Both the position numbers and the translations under genes were made by a program. Below are positions 26,936 to 35,563 of a stretch of 64,000 bases of DNA, piece after piece (the first letter of the stretch is position 1; each line of letters opens with the position of its first letter). Origin of the DNA: Bradyrhizobium rifense (GTDB taxonomy: Bacteria > Pseudomonadota > Alphaproteobacteria > Rhizobiales > Xanthobacteraceae); assembly GCF_008123425.1 (NCBI RefSeq), contig NZ_VSSS01000078.1, positions 1 through 64,000 of the forward strand. Reading direction: 5' to 3'. Below the pieces are notes generated by a model that was not told the origin of the DNA, did no database searches, and saw nothing but the letters and a program-made list of their open reading frames with translations.

Positions 26936-27067
26936 CTAGCCAATACCAACAAGTCGGACGAAGAGCGCCGCAAGCGCGGTGCTCCACCCGGCCGCAAGCA
27001 CAATGGTTTCCAGTCGCGCCCTCTCGGCATAATCGGGAGGACGCGCGGGGACTGGACGGATAGGCAT
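26936..27067 (-). CDS. 43-residue membrane-anchored peptide next to bfd
   Basis: The peptide reads PIRPVPARPPDYAERARLET then IVLAAGWSTALAALFVRLVG. It has a Pro-rich cytoplasmic head and one membrane helix. GGAG stands five bases before the ATG at 27067. It ends nine bases before the start of the Bfd-like gene, on the same strand, so they are probably co-transcribed. The function is unknown. Confidence 0.45.
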   Translation of the reverse strand: MPIRPVPARPPDYAERARLETIVLAAGWSTALAALFVRLVGIG

Positions 27068-27175
27068 TCCAGCTCCCTCCGAGGCATCGCGAACACCTAG
27101 TGCTGCGCCTCGATTCGCGACCCAATTCGCGACCCACACGGGAGCAACCAGCACGTCGAACCCGGCGCGGGACGT

Positions 27176-28072
27176 TCATGCGACTTCGTGTTTGGCTTTG
27201 GTCTGCAGGTCGGCCTCGGTGAAGCCACAGCCGCCGGGGCGCAGCGCCGAATGCTCGCGCCTGGAGTGGACCAGCGGGTAGAACATCTGCGTCGTCCAGC
27301 GCTCCGGGCCAAACAGGATATCGTCCTGCAGGCCGATCTTGGCCGGATATTTGCGTGTGATATGCGCCGTGCCGAACAGCACGTCCCAGAAGAACAGCAG
27401 GTTGCCGAAGTTGCCCTTGTAGTGGCCGATTCCATCTTCGTTGGTGAGCGCGTGGTGCGCCCAGTGCGTGGCCGGCGTGGAGATGATACGCTCCAGCACC
27501 CACATCAGCGGATGCAGCGCTCGGATGCGATACAGCGGCGCGTCCCACGCCCAGGCGCAGTGCGCGCCGAGGATGACCGCCAGCTTGACCACTAGGTACG
27601 CCGCGTAGACCGGGCCGAAACCAAGATACACCGCCACGCCGCCGATCCACAGGCCCGGCATCATCAGGTAGTAAAAGAAGTTGTTGCGGTAGGTAATGCG
27701 CACGCTCATGTAGGCCGCGCTGTGGTGCGCGCGGTGCAGCGGCCACAGCAGCGGCGTGTGCGAGGCGCGGTGCCAGAGGTACTGCGTGAGGTCGTCGCCG
27801 ATCAGCAGCAGGCCGGCCATGGCCCACCACGGCAGGTTGGCCCAGGCGTCGTGTTGCGCGGGCATCAGCCAGTTACACAGCGCGTTGCTGCCCAGCAGTG
27901 CGATCGGCTGGGTGATGGCGAGCAGGCTGACGAACATCAGCACCTCCAGCCAGGCGTCGTTGGCTGTCGCATTGCCGCGCACGAGGGCTTGGTAGTGCCG
28001 GGTGATGAACTCCATCGCGGCAAATCCCAGGATGCAGGCGCCGATCAGCAGGTATTCCAGTTGCGAGCTCAT
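27176..28072 (-). CDS. Sterol desaturase / fatty acid hydroxylase family protein
   Basis: A 298-residue membrane enzyme with the three His boxes of the family: LWHRASHT, HRAHHSA and HWAHHAL, which hold a di-iron centre. Several hydrophobic helices precede and separate them. Such enzymes insert hydroxyl groups or double bonds in lipids using oxygen. AGGAGA lies upstream of the ATG at 28072; the frame reaches 28132, but that extension is polar and unlikely. The GC content of this gene and of the divergent LysR gene appears higher than in the neighbours, which fits transfer from another proteobacterium. It is probably controlled by that LysR protein. Confidence 0.85.
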   Translation of the reverse strand: MSSQLEYLLIGACILGFAAMEFITRHYQALVRGNATANDAWLEVLMFVSLLAITQPIALLGSNALCNWLMPAQHDAWANLPWWAMAGLLLIGDDLTQYLWHRASHTPLLWPLHRAHHSAAYMSVRITYRNNFFYYLMMPGLWIGGVAVYLGFGPVYAAYLVVKLAVILGAHCAWAWDAPLYRIRALHPLMWVLERIISTPATHWAHHALTNEDGIGHYKGNFGNLLFFWDVLFGTAHITRKYPAKIGLQDDILFGPERWTTQMFYPLVHSRREHSALRPGGCGFTEADLQTKAKHEVA

Positions 28073-28144
28073 GTGGGGGCGTCTCCTACCGTTCTCATCT
28101 TTGTTTTGTGAGCGCGACATTAGAAGTCGCATCCTGATGCGTCC

Positions 28145-28173
28145 AATGCATAGTTAGCATCATTCTAATGCAT
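28145..28173. promoter_or_regulatory. Likely LysR operator in the divergent promoter
   Basis: The sequence AATGCAT occurs at 28145-28151 and again at 28167-28173, 22 bases apart (two helical turns). It lies between the divergent desaturase and LysR starts. LysR-type regulators usually bind such paired sites and control both directions. Confidence 0.5.
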
Positions 28174-28186
28174 GGAGAGCAACGCC

Positions 28187-29092
28187 ATGGATTTGCGCCG
28201 CCTGAGCCACGCCGTCGCGCTTGCCGACACTCTGCATTTCGCCCGCGCCGCCGAAGCCGTCCACTTGAGCCAGCCGGCCTTTAGCCGCAGCATCCAGGCC
28301 ATCGAGAGCGACCTGGGTATCCGCCTGTTCGAACGCGACGTGGGTGATGTCCGCCCCACCCGGGCCGGCGAGTTCGTCATCGAGCGGGCGCGCAAACTTC
28401 TGTTCGAGGCACGTTGCCTGCAGCGCGACGTGGATCTTTACCGCGACAGCCGGCTCGGCGGCGCGGCCTTCGGTGTAGGGCCGCTGTTGACGGCCACCCT
28501 GATGCCACGCGCGCTTGTGGCGCTGCGCCGCCAGCACCCGCAGGTGGCGCTGCGCATGGAGGTCGGCAACTCGGTGCAGTTGCTGGAGAGCCTGCGTATC
28601 GAGAGCATCGAGTTCTTTGCCGCCGATGTGCGCGACATGCCCAGGGATGCCGCGCTCGACATACAGCTGATCGGGGGGCAACCGGCCAATTTGTATGTGC
28701 GGGCAGGCCATCCGCTGGCTGGGCGCGAGCACACGCTGCAGGAAGTCTGGGCGTACGGTCTTGCGGTACCTACGCTGCTGAGCCCCTCAACCGTTGAACT
28801 GGCCGCCTTACTGGGCCTGCCTGAGGGCCAGGAGGCCACCATTGCGCTCGAGTGCGACAACTACGGCATACTCAAGACAATCGCGCTCACCACAGATACC
28901 ATTCTAGGTGCGACGGACGCGGCGGTACGGGAGGAGCTGGAATCCGGAGCGCTCGTCCGGCTTGTCGTGCAGGGCTGGCTGTCGCTACCGTCGAGCACGG
29001 GCATCGTGCGTTTACGGGGGAGAACCTCGTCGCCGGCAGCCAAGGCAGCCATTGCAGCGATTGTGCGGGCCGCTGGCGAGATCAACGTCTAG
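28187..29092 (+). CDS. LysR-family transcriptional regulator
   Basis: A 301-residue LysR protein. The winged helix-turn-helix is residues 1-60 (LRRLSHAVALADTLHFARAA, VHLSQPAFSRSIQAIE, LGIRLFERD), followed by an effector-binding domain. The ATG at 28187 has GGAG upstream; the ATG at 28172 lies within the putative operator and is less likely. It is divergent from the sterol desaturase gene and should sense a ligand linked to that enzyme's pathway. The downstream 297 bases (29093-29389) hold no gene. Confidence 0.88.
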   Translation: MDLRRLSHAVALADTLHFARAAEAVHLSQPAFSRSIQAIESDLGIRLFERDVGDVRPTRAGEFVIERARKLLFEARCLQRDVDLYRDSRLGGAAFGVGPLLTATLMPRALVALRRQHPQVALRMEVGNSVQLLESLRIESIEFFAADVRDMPRDAALDIQLIGGQPANLYVRAGHPLAGREHTLQEVWAYGLAVPTLLSPSTVELAALLGLPEGQEATIALECDNYGILKTIALTTDTILGATDAAVREELESGALVRLVVQGWLSLPSSTGIVRLRGRTSSPAAKAAIAAIVRAAGEINV

Positions 29093-29389
29093 GCGCCTGG
29101 CCCTCTTTTCAGGTACCTCGTGGCCGGCGCCCCCTCGATCCTGTCATCGGGCGACGCATCGGAGCTGTTAACAGCAACCCCGCGCTGGACTTCACAGCAC
29201 ACCGGACAGCCGACGGCACCCAAACTCGACCAGCATCCCATCGCCGGTAGTCTTGACGACGCGCCCACGATTTGAGCTCTTGTACGATCGATGAGAGTAT
29301 CGCGGATTGTTTTAAATTAGGCCAGCGGGCCTTCTTCGTCAGAGCCCATTAAACGGCCGGCGCAGGTTATCGTCAACTTGCGTTGAGCT

Positions 29390-30376
29390 TCACCGTGCTC
29401 CTGCTCCCCTGGAAATACACCTGAACCCGACATGGCTGGCCGACGTATCGATCGGCTCGGCATGACGTGCTGCCGGCCGATAACGACGGCAATAGTTGGG
29501 CGCGCACAGATGCGAGCCGCCCTTGAGCACCTTGCGTGGAATCTTGATCTTCGGGTCACGCGGATCATAGCTCGCGCCCTCCGGGCCGCCGCGGGGATTC
29601 TGCGGAATGCAACATGCCTTCGGCGCATCCGCTTCATGCTTTGGCGAATACCAATCGGTCGTCCACTCCCAGACGTTTCCAATCATATCATGCAGGCCGT
29701 AGCCGTTGGCCGGAAATGCAGTGACCGGCGAGGTTCGTTCGAAACCGTCGGTTGCGAGATTCTCATGCGGGAAATTGCCCTGCCAAGTGTTTGCCATGTG
29801 CTTGCCAGCAGGCGTTAGTTCATCGCCCCACGCGAATTCGGCGTCGTCCAATCCGCCGCGCGCGGCGAGCTCCCATTCGGCTTCGGTCGGCAATTCCTTG
29901 CCGGCCCATTTGGCGTAGGCTTCGACGTCACGGTAAGCGACGTGAATGACCGGATGGTCGTCGAGCCCGCGGATATTGCTGTGGCGGCCATAAGGCCGGC
30001 GCCAGCTGGCGCCGAATGCGAACGTCCACCATTCACCCCAGTAACGCAGGTCAACAGCCTCCTTGGGAGGAGTGAAGACCAGCGAGCCGGCCTTGAGCAT
30101 GTGGGGTAAGGCGTTGGGATAGTCCTTCGCGTCGGGCGTCACCTCGGCGAAGGTGACGTAGCCGGTCGCATTGATGAACTCGCGAAACTGGCGATTGGTG
30201 ACGGGCGTCCGGTCTATCCAGAAGCCATCTACCGTGACCCGGTGAACCGGGGCTTCCTCCGGGTAATGCTTGTCCGAGCCCATGCGAAACGTGCCGCCCG
30301 GCACGTATACCATCCCCGCATCCGCGGGACGCGTGAGCGATTGACCCGGATGGAATTTCGTATCGGTGAAATTCAT
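29390..30376 (-). CDS. Formylglycine-generating enzyme (sulfatase maturation)
   Basis: A 328-residue FGE/SUMF1-family protein, MVYVPGGTFRMGSDKHYPEE at the start, then PVTNRQFREFINATGYVTFAE, LPTEAEWELAARGG, MIGNVWEWTTDWY and GGSHLCAPNYCRRYRPAAR. The two Cys of the last motif (Cys291 and Cys296) have the spacing of the copper-binding active-site pair in aerobic FGE. The enzyme oxidises a Cys of sulfatases to formylglycine with oxygen. Three sulfatase genes with target motifs lie within 15 kb. GGAG precedes the ATG by six bases, and a TGCCG-N5-GCATAG box lies 73 bases upstream. No signal peptide is seen, so it probably acts in the cytoplasm before export of its substrates. Confidence 0.92.
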   Translation of the reverse strand: MNFTDTKFHPGQSLTRPADAGMVYVPGGTFRMGSDKHYPEEAPVHRVTVDGFWIDRTPVTNRQFREFINATGYVTFAEVTPDAKDYPNALPHMLKAGSLVFTPPKEAVDLRYWGEWWTFAFGASWRRPYGRHSNIRGLDDHPVIHVAYRDVEAYAKWAGKELPTEAEWELAARGGLDDAEFAWGDELTPAGKHMANTWQGNFPHENLATDGFERTSPVTAFPANGYGLHDMIGNVWEWTTDWYSPKHEADAPKACCIPQNPRGGPEGASYDPRDPKIKIPRKVLKGGSHLCAPNYCRRYRPAARHAEPIDTSASHVGFRCISRGAGAR

Positions 30377-30449
30377 TTCAAACTCCGGCCCGTTCCAATA
30401 AGCGCCTTCATTTCGACGACGATATTGCCCGAGCGGCGGCCCTCGTCAC

Positions 30450-30464
30450 TATGCGAATTCGGCA
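30450..30464 (-). promoter_or_regulatory. TGCCG-N5-GCATA box, FGE gene
   Basis: In the sense of the FGE gene the sequence is TGCCGAATTCGCATA, followed by G. It ends 73 bases before the ATG at 30376. The remainder of 30377-30670 holds nothing else recognised. Confidence 0.75.
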
Positions 30465-30670
30465 GAAACGCCGATGGCGCGTTATCGTAGTCATTTCCCG
30501 GGCCCCTGGAATATATCGATAGAGTCACTTGGCGCCCAGGATGGACTGGGGGGTTGGGTCACGAGCATCAGACCCGGGATCACTCCGGCAAAACCTTGAA
30601 GGAGAAGCCACCAGGTGCTCGACTTCCGAGGCAGCAACGCGATGTTGGTCATGACGAGAGTTCCCCCCTG

Positions 30671-32278
30671 CTAATTATTGGCCGGCGGTAATCGCAGCTT
30701 TTCCATCGCCTGTTCGACTGAAAACGAACCTGGTCTTTGCCGCGGCGGAAATTGCACGAAACTCGCAAGGTGCTGGCCCACGATCGCCTGCGCGGGAACG
30801 ACGACGAAGGCATGCTCGATGAACCATCGGACGTAATCGCCGGACTCATGCTGGGCCCGCTCAAACGGATCGGATTTCAGATTATACAGGATCGGCAAGC
30901 GGAGCTGAATCATCGGCTGCTGCCAGACACTAAGGCCCTCAGCCTTTTGCTCCAGGAACACCGCCTTCCACTGATCATAGCGCAGGCCGGCGAGATTGCC
31001 GTCGTCTGTCCAATAGAAAAATTCGCGGCGCTTATCCGGTCCCTTGCCGCTGAGAAGATCGCGCTGGTCATACCCGTCGAGGTGAACCTTGAAAGTCTGT
31101 CCGGCTGCATCGTAGCCCTGCAGAAGCTTCTCCTTGACAGCTGGCTCGCCGGCCGCCGCGACCAGTGTCGTTGCCCAGTCCTCCGCGGAGAAGACGTCGT
31201 TGATCTCGGTGTGCGCCGCCACCAGTCCGGGCCAGCGTATCATCGCAGGAACGCGATATCCGCCCTCCCAGTTGGTGTTCTTCTCGCCCCTAAACGGCGT
31301 GGTACCGCCGTCAGGCCAAGTGAACGTCTCCGCACCGTTGTCGGTCGTGTAGATCACGATCGTGTTGTTCGCGATCCCGAGATCGTCGAGTTTCTTGAGT
31401 AGTTGTCCGACTTGTCCATCATGTTCTACCATGCCGTCAGGATAGATGCCCAAACCTGTCTTGCCCTGAGACTCAGCCCGGAGTCGGGTCCAGATGTGCA
31501 TCCGGCTCGGATTGAACCAGACGAAAAAGGGCTTCTTGTCGCGATTGGCCCGGTCAATGAAATCAGTTGAAGCCGTCAGAAACTCTTCATCAATCGTTTC
31601 CATCCGCTTTTTGGTGAGCGGCCCGGTGTCGTCGCACTTCTGCTTTCCCCACGCGCCAAATCGAGGGTCCTCGCCGGGCGTGTCGATGGTGGTGGCGACG
31701 CATTTCAAGACCCCGCGCGGGCCAAACTGGGCTCTAAAGGCAGGATTCCTCGGATAATCCGGGTGCTCGGGCTCATCCTCGGCATTCAGATGGTAGAGGT
31801 TGCCGAAGAACTCATCGAAGCCGTGGACGGTCGGCAGAAATTCGTTTCGATCACCAAGATGGTTCTTGCCGAACTGAGCCGTCGCATATCCCTGCGGCTT
31901 AAGCAGTTCGGCGATGGTCGGATCTTTGCCTGACAATCCTTCCTTTGCTCCAGGCAGGCCAACTTTCAGCAGCCCCGTCCGCAACGGACTTTGGCCGGTG
32001 ATGAAAGCAGCCCGGCCGGCGGTGCAGGATTGCTGTCCATAATAATCGGTGAAAATCGCGCCTTCGTTGGCAATGCGATCGATGTTGGGCGTCCGGTATC
32101 CCATCATCCCGCGGTTGTAGGCGCTGATGTTCCAATAGCCGATGTCGTCCGCCATAATGACGAGAATGTTCGGCTTCTGCGGCTGTTGAGCCAGGGCAGA
32201 GCCCCCGGTCGTTGACCCGATCGCTGTCAGCGCGGTCAGACTGAGCAGTGCCGATCGAAGCTTGTTTGCGAAGGTCAT
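30671..32278 (-). CDS. Secreted arylsulfatase (type I, CTAGR motif)
   Basis: A 535-residue sulfatase of the alkaline-phosphatase superfamily. It has a signal peptide ending SALA-QQPQ and metal-binding Asp pair IMADDIG. The modification motif is SCTAGRAAFITG with Cys85 as the residue to become formylglycine; a TTDNGAE segment supplies further metal ligands. The motif has Ala where most sulfatases have Pro (C-x-P-x-R). FGE would be needed for activity. Family members remove sulfate from esters in the periplasm. It follows the other CTAGR sulfatase by 161 bases on the same strand and probably shares its promoter, with a strong hairpin between the two. Confidence 0.9.
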   Translation of the reverse strand: MTFANKLRSALLSLTALTAIGSTTGGSALAQQPQKPNILVIMADDIGYWNISAYNRGMMGYRTPNIDRIANEGAIFTDYYGQQSCTAGRAAFITGQSPLRTGLLKVGLPGAKEGLSGKDPTIAELLKPQGYATAQFGKNHLGDRNEFLPTVHGFDEFFGNLYHLNAEDEPEHPDYPRNPAFRAQFGPRGVLKCVATTIDTPGEDPRFGAWGKQKCDDTGPLTKKRMETIDEEFLTASTDFIDRANRDKKPFFVWFNPSRMHIWTRLRAESQGKTGLGIYPDGMVEHDGQVGQLLKKLDDLGIANNTIVIYTTDNGAETFTWPDGGTTPFRGEKNTNWEGGYRVPAMIRWPGLVAAHTEINDVFSAEDWATTLVAAAGEPAVKEKLLQGYDAAGQTFKVHLDGYDQRDLLSGKGPDKRREFFYWTDDGNLAGLRYDQWKAVFLEQKAEGLSVWQQPMIQLRLPILYNLKSDPFERAQHESGDYVRWFIEHAFVVVPAQAIVGQHLASFVQFPPRQRPGSFSVEQAMEKLRLPPANN

Positions 32279-32386
32279 CGAGTATTTCCTCTGAATTCTT
32301 CATAAGACCGCGATTGTTTCGAACGAGAGGCTGTGTTGTGCGTGCAGCTCGATGCGTAGACCCTGGCCGGTGAGATCTTGCCGAAA

Positions 32387-32411
32387 GTGGCCGGCCATTC
32401 GGGCCGGCCAC
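32387..32411. other. Perfect 10-base-pair hairpin between the two sulfatase genes
   Basis: GTGGCCGGCC and its exact reverse complement GGCCGGCCAC flank a 5-base loop. It starts 29 bases downstream of the stop of the first sulfatase. Only three T follow in the reading direction, so an attenuator or message-stabilising hairpin fits better than a full terminator. Confidence 0.7.
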
Positions 32412-32439
32412 AGATGCTTGATCTCGGCAAGGCGCTTAG

Positions 32440-34161
32440 TTACTCGCTCTGATGACCGGCTTTCTTCATTTCTGCGAGGATGCCGTCGAGGTTATAGGTC
32501 TCCGGCGCCTGCATCGGTGGGAAGTCCTTGTACGAGAAGAGCTCCTTTTCCCAGAGCAGTTGGCCGAGGGGCAGAATATTCCAGTCGTACAGGTAGGCTG
32601 TGCTCGGCGATCCGATCGAACCTGCATAGCCCAGCAGCGATTTGGCATCGGAGCCGACCGTCTGCTCGAACGGGTCACGCTTGATGTTGGCGACCTGCGT
32701 CCAATGGAAGCTCTGCGCTCCGAACAACCCGCCGGTCCCGGTATCCGGCACCATCGTGTAGTACATCTTCCAGTTCTTGTAGCGTACCGCCGATGGCTGC
32801 GCGCCGGTGTAGTAGAAGAAGACTTCGCGTGCGGATTTATCCGCGCCTTCGAGATAGGCGCGCTGATCGACGCCGTCGAGTGTCGTCTTGACGATGCCGG
32901 GATAGCTTCCAGCCTCGATCTGCTTCTTCAAGGCGTCGCCCTTCGGTCCGCCGGCGATGTCGACCAACGTCGGCAGCCAATCAAGTGCCGACATCATCTC
33001 ATTCTTGACTGTGCCTGGCTTGATGTGGCCTGGCCAGCGAACGACCATCGGGGCGCGCATGCCACCTTCCCAGGTGGTCAGCTTGCCCCCCTTGAAGGGG
33101 GTGGTGCCGCCGTCGGGAAAAGTGATGTTCTCGGCGCCGTTGTCGGTCGTGAAGACGATGACGGTATTGTCGAGCTGGCCCATGTCCTCGAGCTTCTTGA
33201 GGACATAGCCGATATTGTCGTCCATCTGCTTCATGCCAGCCTCGTTGAGGCCCCAGTCCTTGCCACCGGGCTCGCCGATCATCGCCTCGTATTTGGGGGG
33301 CAGCACGGTCGTGATGTGCATGCGCGCTGGATTGTACCAGACGAAGAACGGCTTGTTGGTCTTCTTGGGATCGTTGCGATCAAGATAGTCGATGACCTTG
33401 GCCGAGATTTCCTCGTCCACGCCTCGTGATCGGTCGAGCGTCAAAGGACCTTCGTCCCTGCAGCTCTGGTTTGCTTGCGAGCCGTCCGATGATTTGCACG
33501 CAAGCACCGGCCGCGGCGGCGTCAGGCACGTCGCTGTTCGAGGATCCACGGCACCTGGGACATCTGTGAGGCCCGGGACCGGGGTTGCCTTGCACGGAGG
33601 CGCAATGCCTTGCACGGTCGGGCTCTTGTTGATGTCCGGGAAACTCACCCCCTGCATCGCGTCGAGGTGATACAGGTAACCCCAGAACTCCTGGAAACCA
33701 TGCGCGGTTGGTAGCGCCTCGGGATTATCACCAAGGTGATTCTTGCCGAACTCGCCGGTATTGTAACCGAGGTCGAGCAAGAACTTGGCAACGGCGGGGG
33801 TACCGGGCCGCAGCCAGGACGGGCTGCCCGGCAACTGCGGAGGTATCATGCCCGTGCGAAGCGGATGCATGCCGGTGAAAAAGGCGTTCCGCCCGGCGGT
33901 GCAGCTCTGCTCGGCATAATATGTCATGAAGAGCGCACCATCGTTTCCGATGCGATCGATGTTCGGAGTCTCTCCGACCATCAGACCGCGATGGTAGATG
34001 CTCGGCTGCATGATGCCGATGTCGTCACCCATGATGAAAAGAATGTTGGGCTTGCCAGACGCCCCTTGTGCAACGGCCGGCAAAGTGATCGCCGGCAAGC
34101 TGGCCGCGGCCAGCGCGGCAGTTGAAAACAGCTTATTTCTTAGACTTTTACTGATCTTCAT
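32440..34161 (-). CDS. Secreted arylsulfatase (type I, CTAGR motif)
   Basis: A 573-residue sulfatase. The ATG at 34161 has AGGAG upstream and opens a signal peptide (KISKSLRNKLFSTAALAAAS, cleaved near AVA-QG). Metal site IMGDDIG and modification motif SCTAGRNAFFTG with Cys87 are present, as is FTTDNGAENI. It resembles its downstream neighbour throughout, including the Ala in the CTAGR motif, so they arose by duplication. A TGCCG-N5-GCATAG box lies 154 bases upstream. It should hydrolyse sulfate esters in the periplasm after maturation by the FGE at 29390. Confidence 0.9.
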   Translation of the reverse strand: MKISKSLRNKLFSTAALAAASLPAITLPAVAQGASGKPNILFIMGDDIGIMQPSIYHRGLMVGETPNIDRIGNDGALFMTYYAEQSCTAGRNAFFTGMHPLRTGMIPPQLPGSPSWLRPGTPAVAKFLLDLGYNTGEFGKNHLGDNPEALPTAHGFQEFWGYLYHLDAMQGVSFPDINKSPTVQGIAPPCKATPVPGLTDVPGAVDPRTATCLTPPRPVLACKSSDGSQANQSCRDEGPLTLDRSRGVDEEISAKVIDYLDRNDPKKTNKPFFVWYNPARMHITTVLPPKYEAMIGEPGGKDWGLNEAGMKQMDDNIGYVLKKLEDMGQLDNTVIVFTTDNGAENITFPDGGTTPFKGGKLTTWEGGMRAPMVVRWPGHIKPGTVKNEMMSALDWLPTLVDIAGGPKGDALKKQIEAGSYPGIVKTTLDGVDQRAYLEGADKSAREVFFYYTGAQPSAVRYKNWKMYYTMVPDTGTGGLFGAQSFHWTQVANIKRDPFEQTVGSDAKSLLGYAGSIGSPSTAYLYDWNILPLGQLLWEKELFSYKDFPPMQAPETYNLDGILAEMKKAGHQSE

Positions 34162-34315
34162 CGCTTCAGCTCCTATCTTCAAACTCGTAATGTGTGAACA
34201 AGCAGACTTTCGAGGTCCGGTAGGCTGCTGCAAAAGGGATGTCATTGGCTGGCGGCGCGCGCACGGGTCAACACTCCCTTCGAGGTCAAACTTCCCAAGC
34301 TTGCTTTGATCGCGC

Positions 34316-34330
34316 TATGCGAATTCGGCA
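34316..34330 (-). promoter_or_regulatory. TGCCG-N5-GCATA box, sulfatase operon
   Basis: Sense sequence TGCCGAATTCGCATA plus G, identical to the box before the FGE gene. It ends 154 bases before the sulfatase ATG and lies just past the 3' end of the AraC gene. Confidence 0.75.
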
Positions 34331-34342
34331 GACGTCTCTCAA

Positions 34343-35299
34343 TTATTCCGTTCCGTTTGAAACGCGGCGCAGTGTTGATGATGGGGTTTCACCAAAAACG
34401 GCGCGATAAGCCACGGCGAAGCGCCCAAGTTCGGTGAACTGATGATCACGCGCAATCTCGGAAACACTTGCCGTGTTCGGGTTGGCACGCCTCAACGCCG
34501 ATCGCGCCTTGTTCAACCGCCGCAACAAATGGTATCGGCCCGGGCTCATACCCAGAAATTCCGCGCAGCAAAGTCGCAAGGTTCGCTCCGGCACGCCGAT
34601 GGTGGCGCAGAGCCCTGACAGATTCAAATGGCCCTCACTCCGTACCGCCAGGGCCTCTTCGAAGCGAGCCATGATGTCGGCATGGCGTCCCTTCCACTTC
34701 AAGAGTCTCTCTGCGCTCTCCGTGGACAGGCAATTCACTAAAGCACTTAGCAGGTCCTGCTCGAGTGATCGCGTAACCCGAGGGCTCGCGATCAATTCTT
34801 CTCGCGTTTCAGCGAGATGACATGCCCTTGAAAGCTGACTCAGCAACAATCTAGCCGGGCCACGTGCCGGCACTATTGCGAAACTCTCCGATGGCGCTCT
34901 GATACTTTTGCCGATCAAGGTCTTGCTGCATGCGGCCAGTTCCTCGCGTGGAAGCGATATGACGCACCAGTCCCCGTCCCCCGCTGTCCGCTGATGCGCT
35001 CGCTCGCCGAGCGAATGGAAAATCAGGTCGCCTCGATTCAAACCGAGCCCGCAATAGATCAAGCCGGGCCGCCCGCTTAAGGGAAACGAGATGTGCACTT
35101 GAGTCGGAGGCAATGCGACGAAGGAAATGCGCGGCAGATTCTCCTGCCCCCTCAGTACATGCAGCCTGCCTAGCTTGAACCGGGTGAGGCGTCCTTTGAA
35201 CTCTCCGCCTGCCGTGACAAAGAGATCGACCTTCGCGGCCTTGATGGCAGCGCAGTACTCGTCGGGACTGGCAAACGTGGCCGTGCCGTTCTCCACCAT
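34343..35299 (-). CDS. AraC-family transcriptional regulator
   Basis: A 318-residue protein with an N-terminal sensor domain of about 200 residues and a C-terminal double helix-turn-helix. The latter reads LNLSGLCATIGVPERTLRLC then SVSEIARDHQFTELGRFAVA and YRAVFGETPSSTLRR. It is one of four related AraC genes in the window, all sharing the spacing and the FWELGRF/FTELGRF element. It is upstream of the sulfatase operon on the same strand, and divergent from the SphA-like pseudogene. Its own promoter contains a variant box. It is the best local candidate to control sulfatase expression. Confidence 0.88.
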   Translation of the reverse strand: MVENGTATFASPDEYCAAIKAAKVDLFVTAGGEFKGRLTRFKLGRLHVLRGQENLPRISFVALPPTQVHISFPLSGRPGLIYCGLGLNRGDLIFHSLGERAHQRTAGDGDWCVISLPREELAACSKTLIGKSIRAPSESFAIVPARGPARLLLSQLSRACHLAETREELIASPRVTRSLEQDLLSALVNCLSTESAERLLKWKGRHADIMARFEEALAVRSEGHLNLSGLCATIGVPERTLRLCCAEFLGMSPGRYHLLRRLNKARSALRRANPNTASVSEIARDHQFTELGRFAVAYRAVFGETPSSTLRRVSNGTE

Positions 35300-35381
35300 C
35301 CGAATGTTCTCATATGAGGCACGCCGCCGTCGCTATCGGCCCTGCCACGCACGCAGCATGCAAGATCGGCCACGATCCGCC

Positions 35382-35396
35382 TATGCAACTTCGGAA
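35382..35396 (-). promoter_or_regulatory. Variant TGCCG-N5-GCATA box, AraC gene at 34343
   Basis: Sense sequence TTCCGAAGTTGCATA plus G, one mismatch to the consensus. It ends 82 bases before the start codon. A weaker copy (GGCCG-ATCTT-GCATG) lies at 35357-35371. Confidence 0.6.
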
Positions 35397-35492
35397 AATG
35401 AAGTCCCCCAGACGTCTTGTCGTACCCGGCTCGGCCGGGTCCGTGTCCAAAGTGTTGCGCAGACACATCAGTGGCGAACAGTTGGAGCCTTG

Positions 35493-35507
35493 TGCCGTTT
35501 TTGCATA
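35493..35507 (+). promoter_or_regulatory. TGCCG-N5-GCATA box, SphA-like pseudogene
   Basis: Sequence TGCCGTTTTTGCATA plus G, 56 bases before the ATG at 35564. It shares the divergent intergenic region with the AraC box at 35382. Confidence 0.7.
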
Positions 35508-35563
35508 GCATCCTCCAGAACTACAGATAGCATGGGGATCGATCTTACCGGGGAGCGGGCAGA

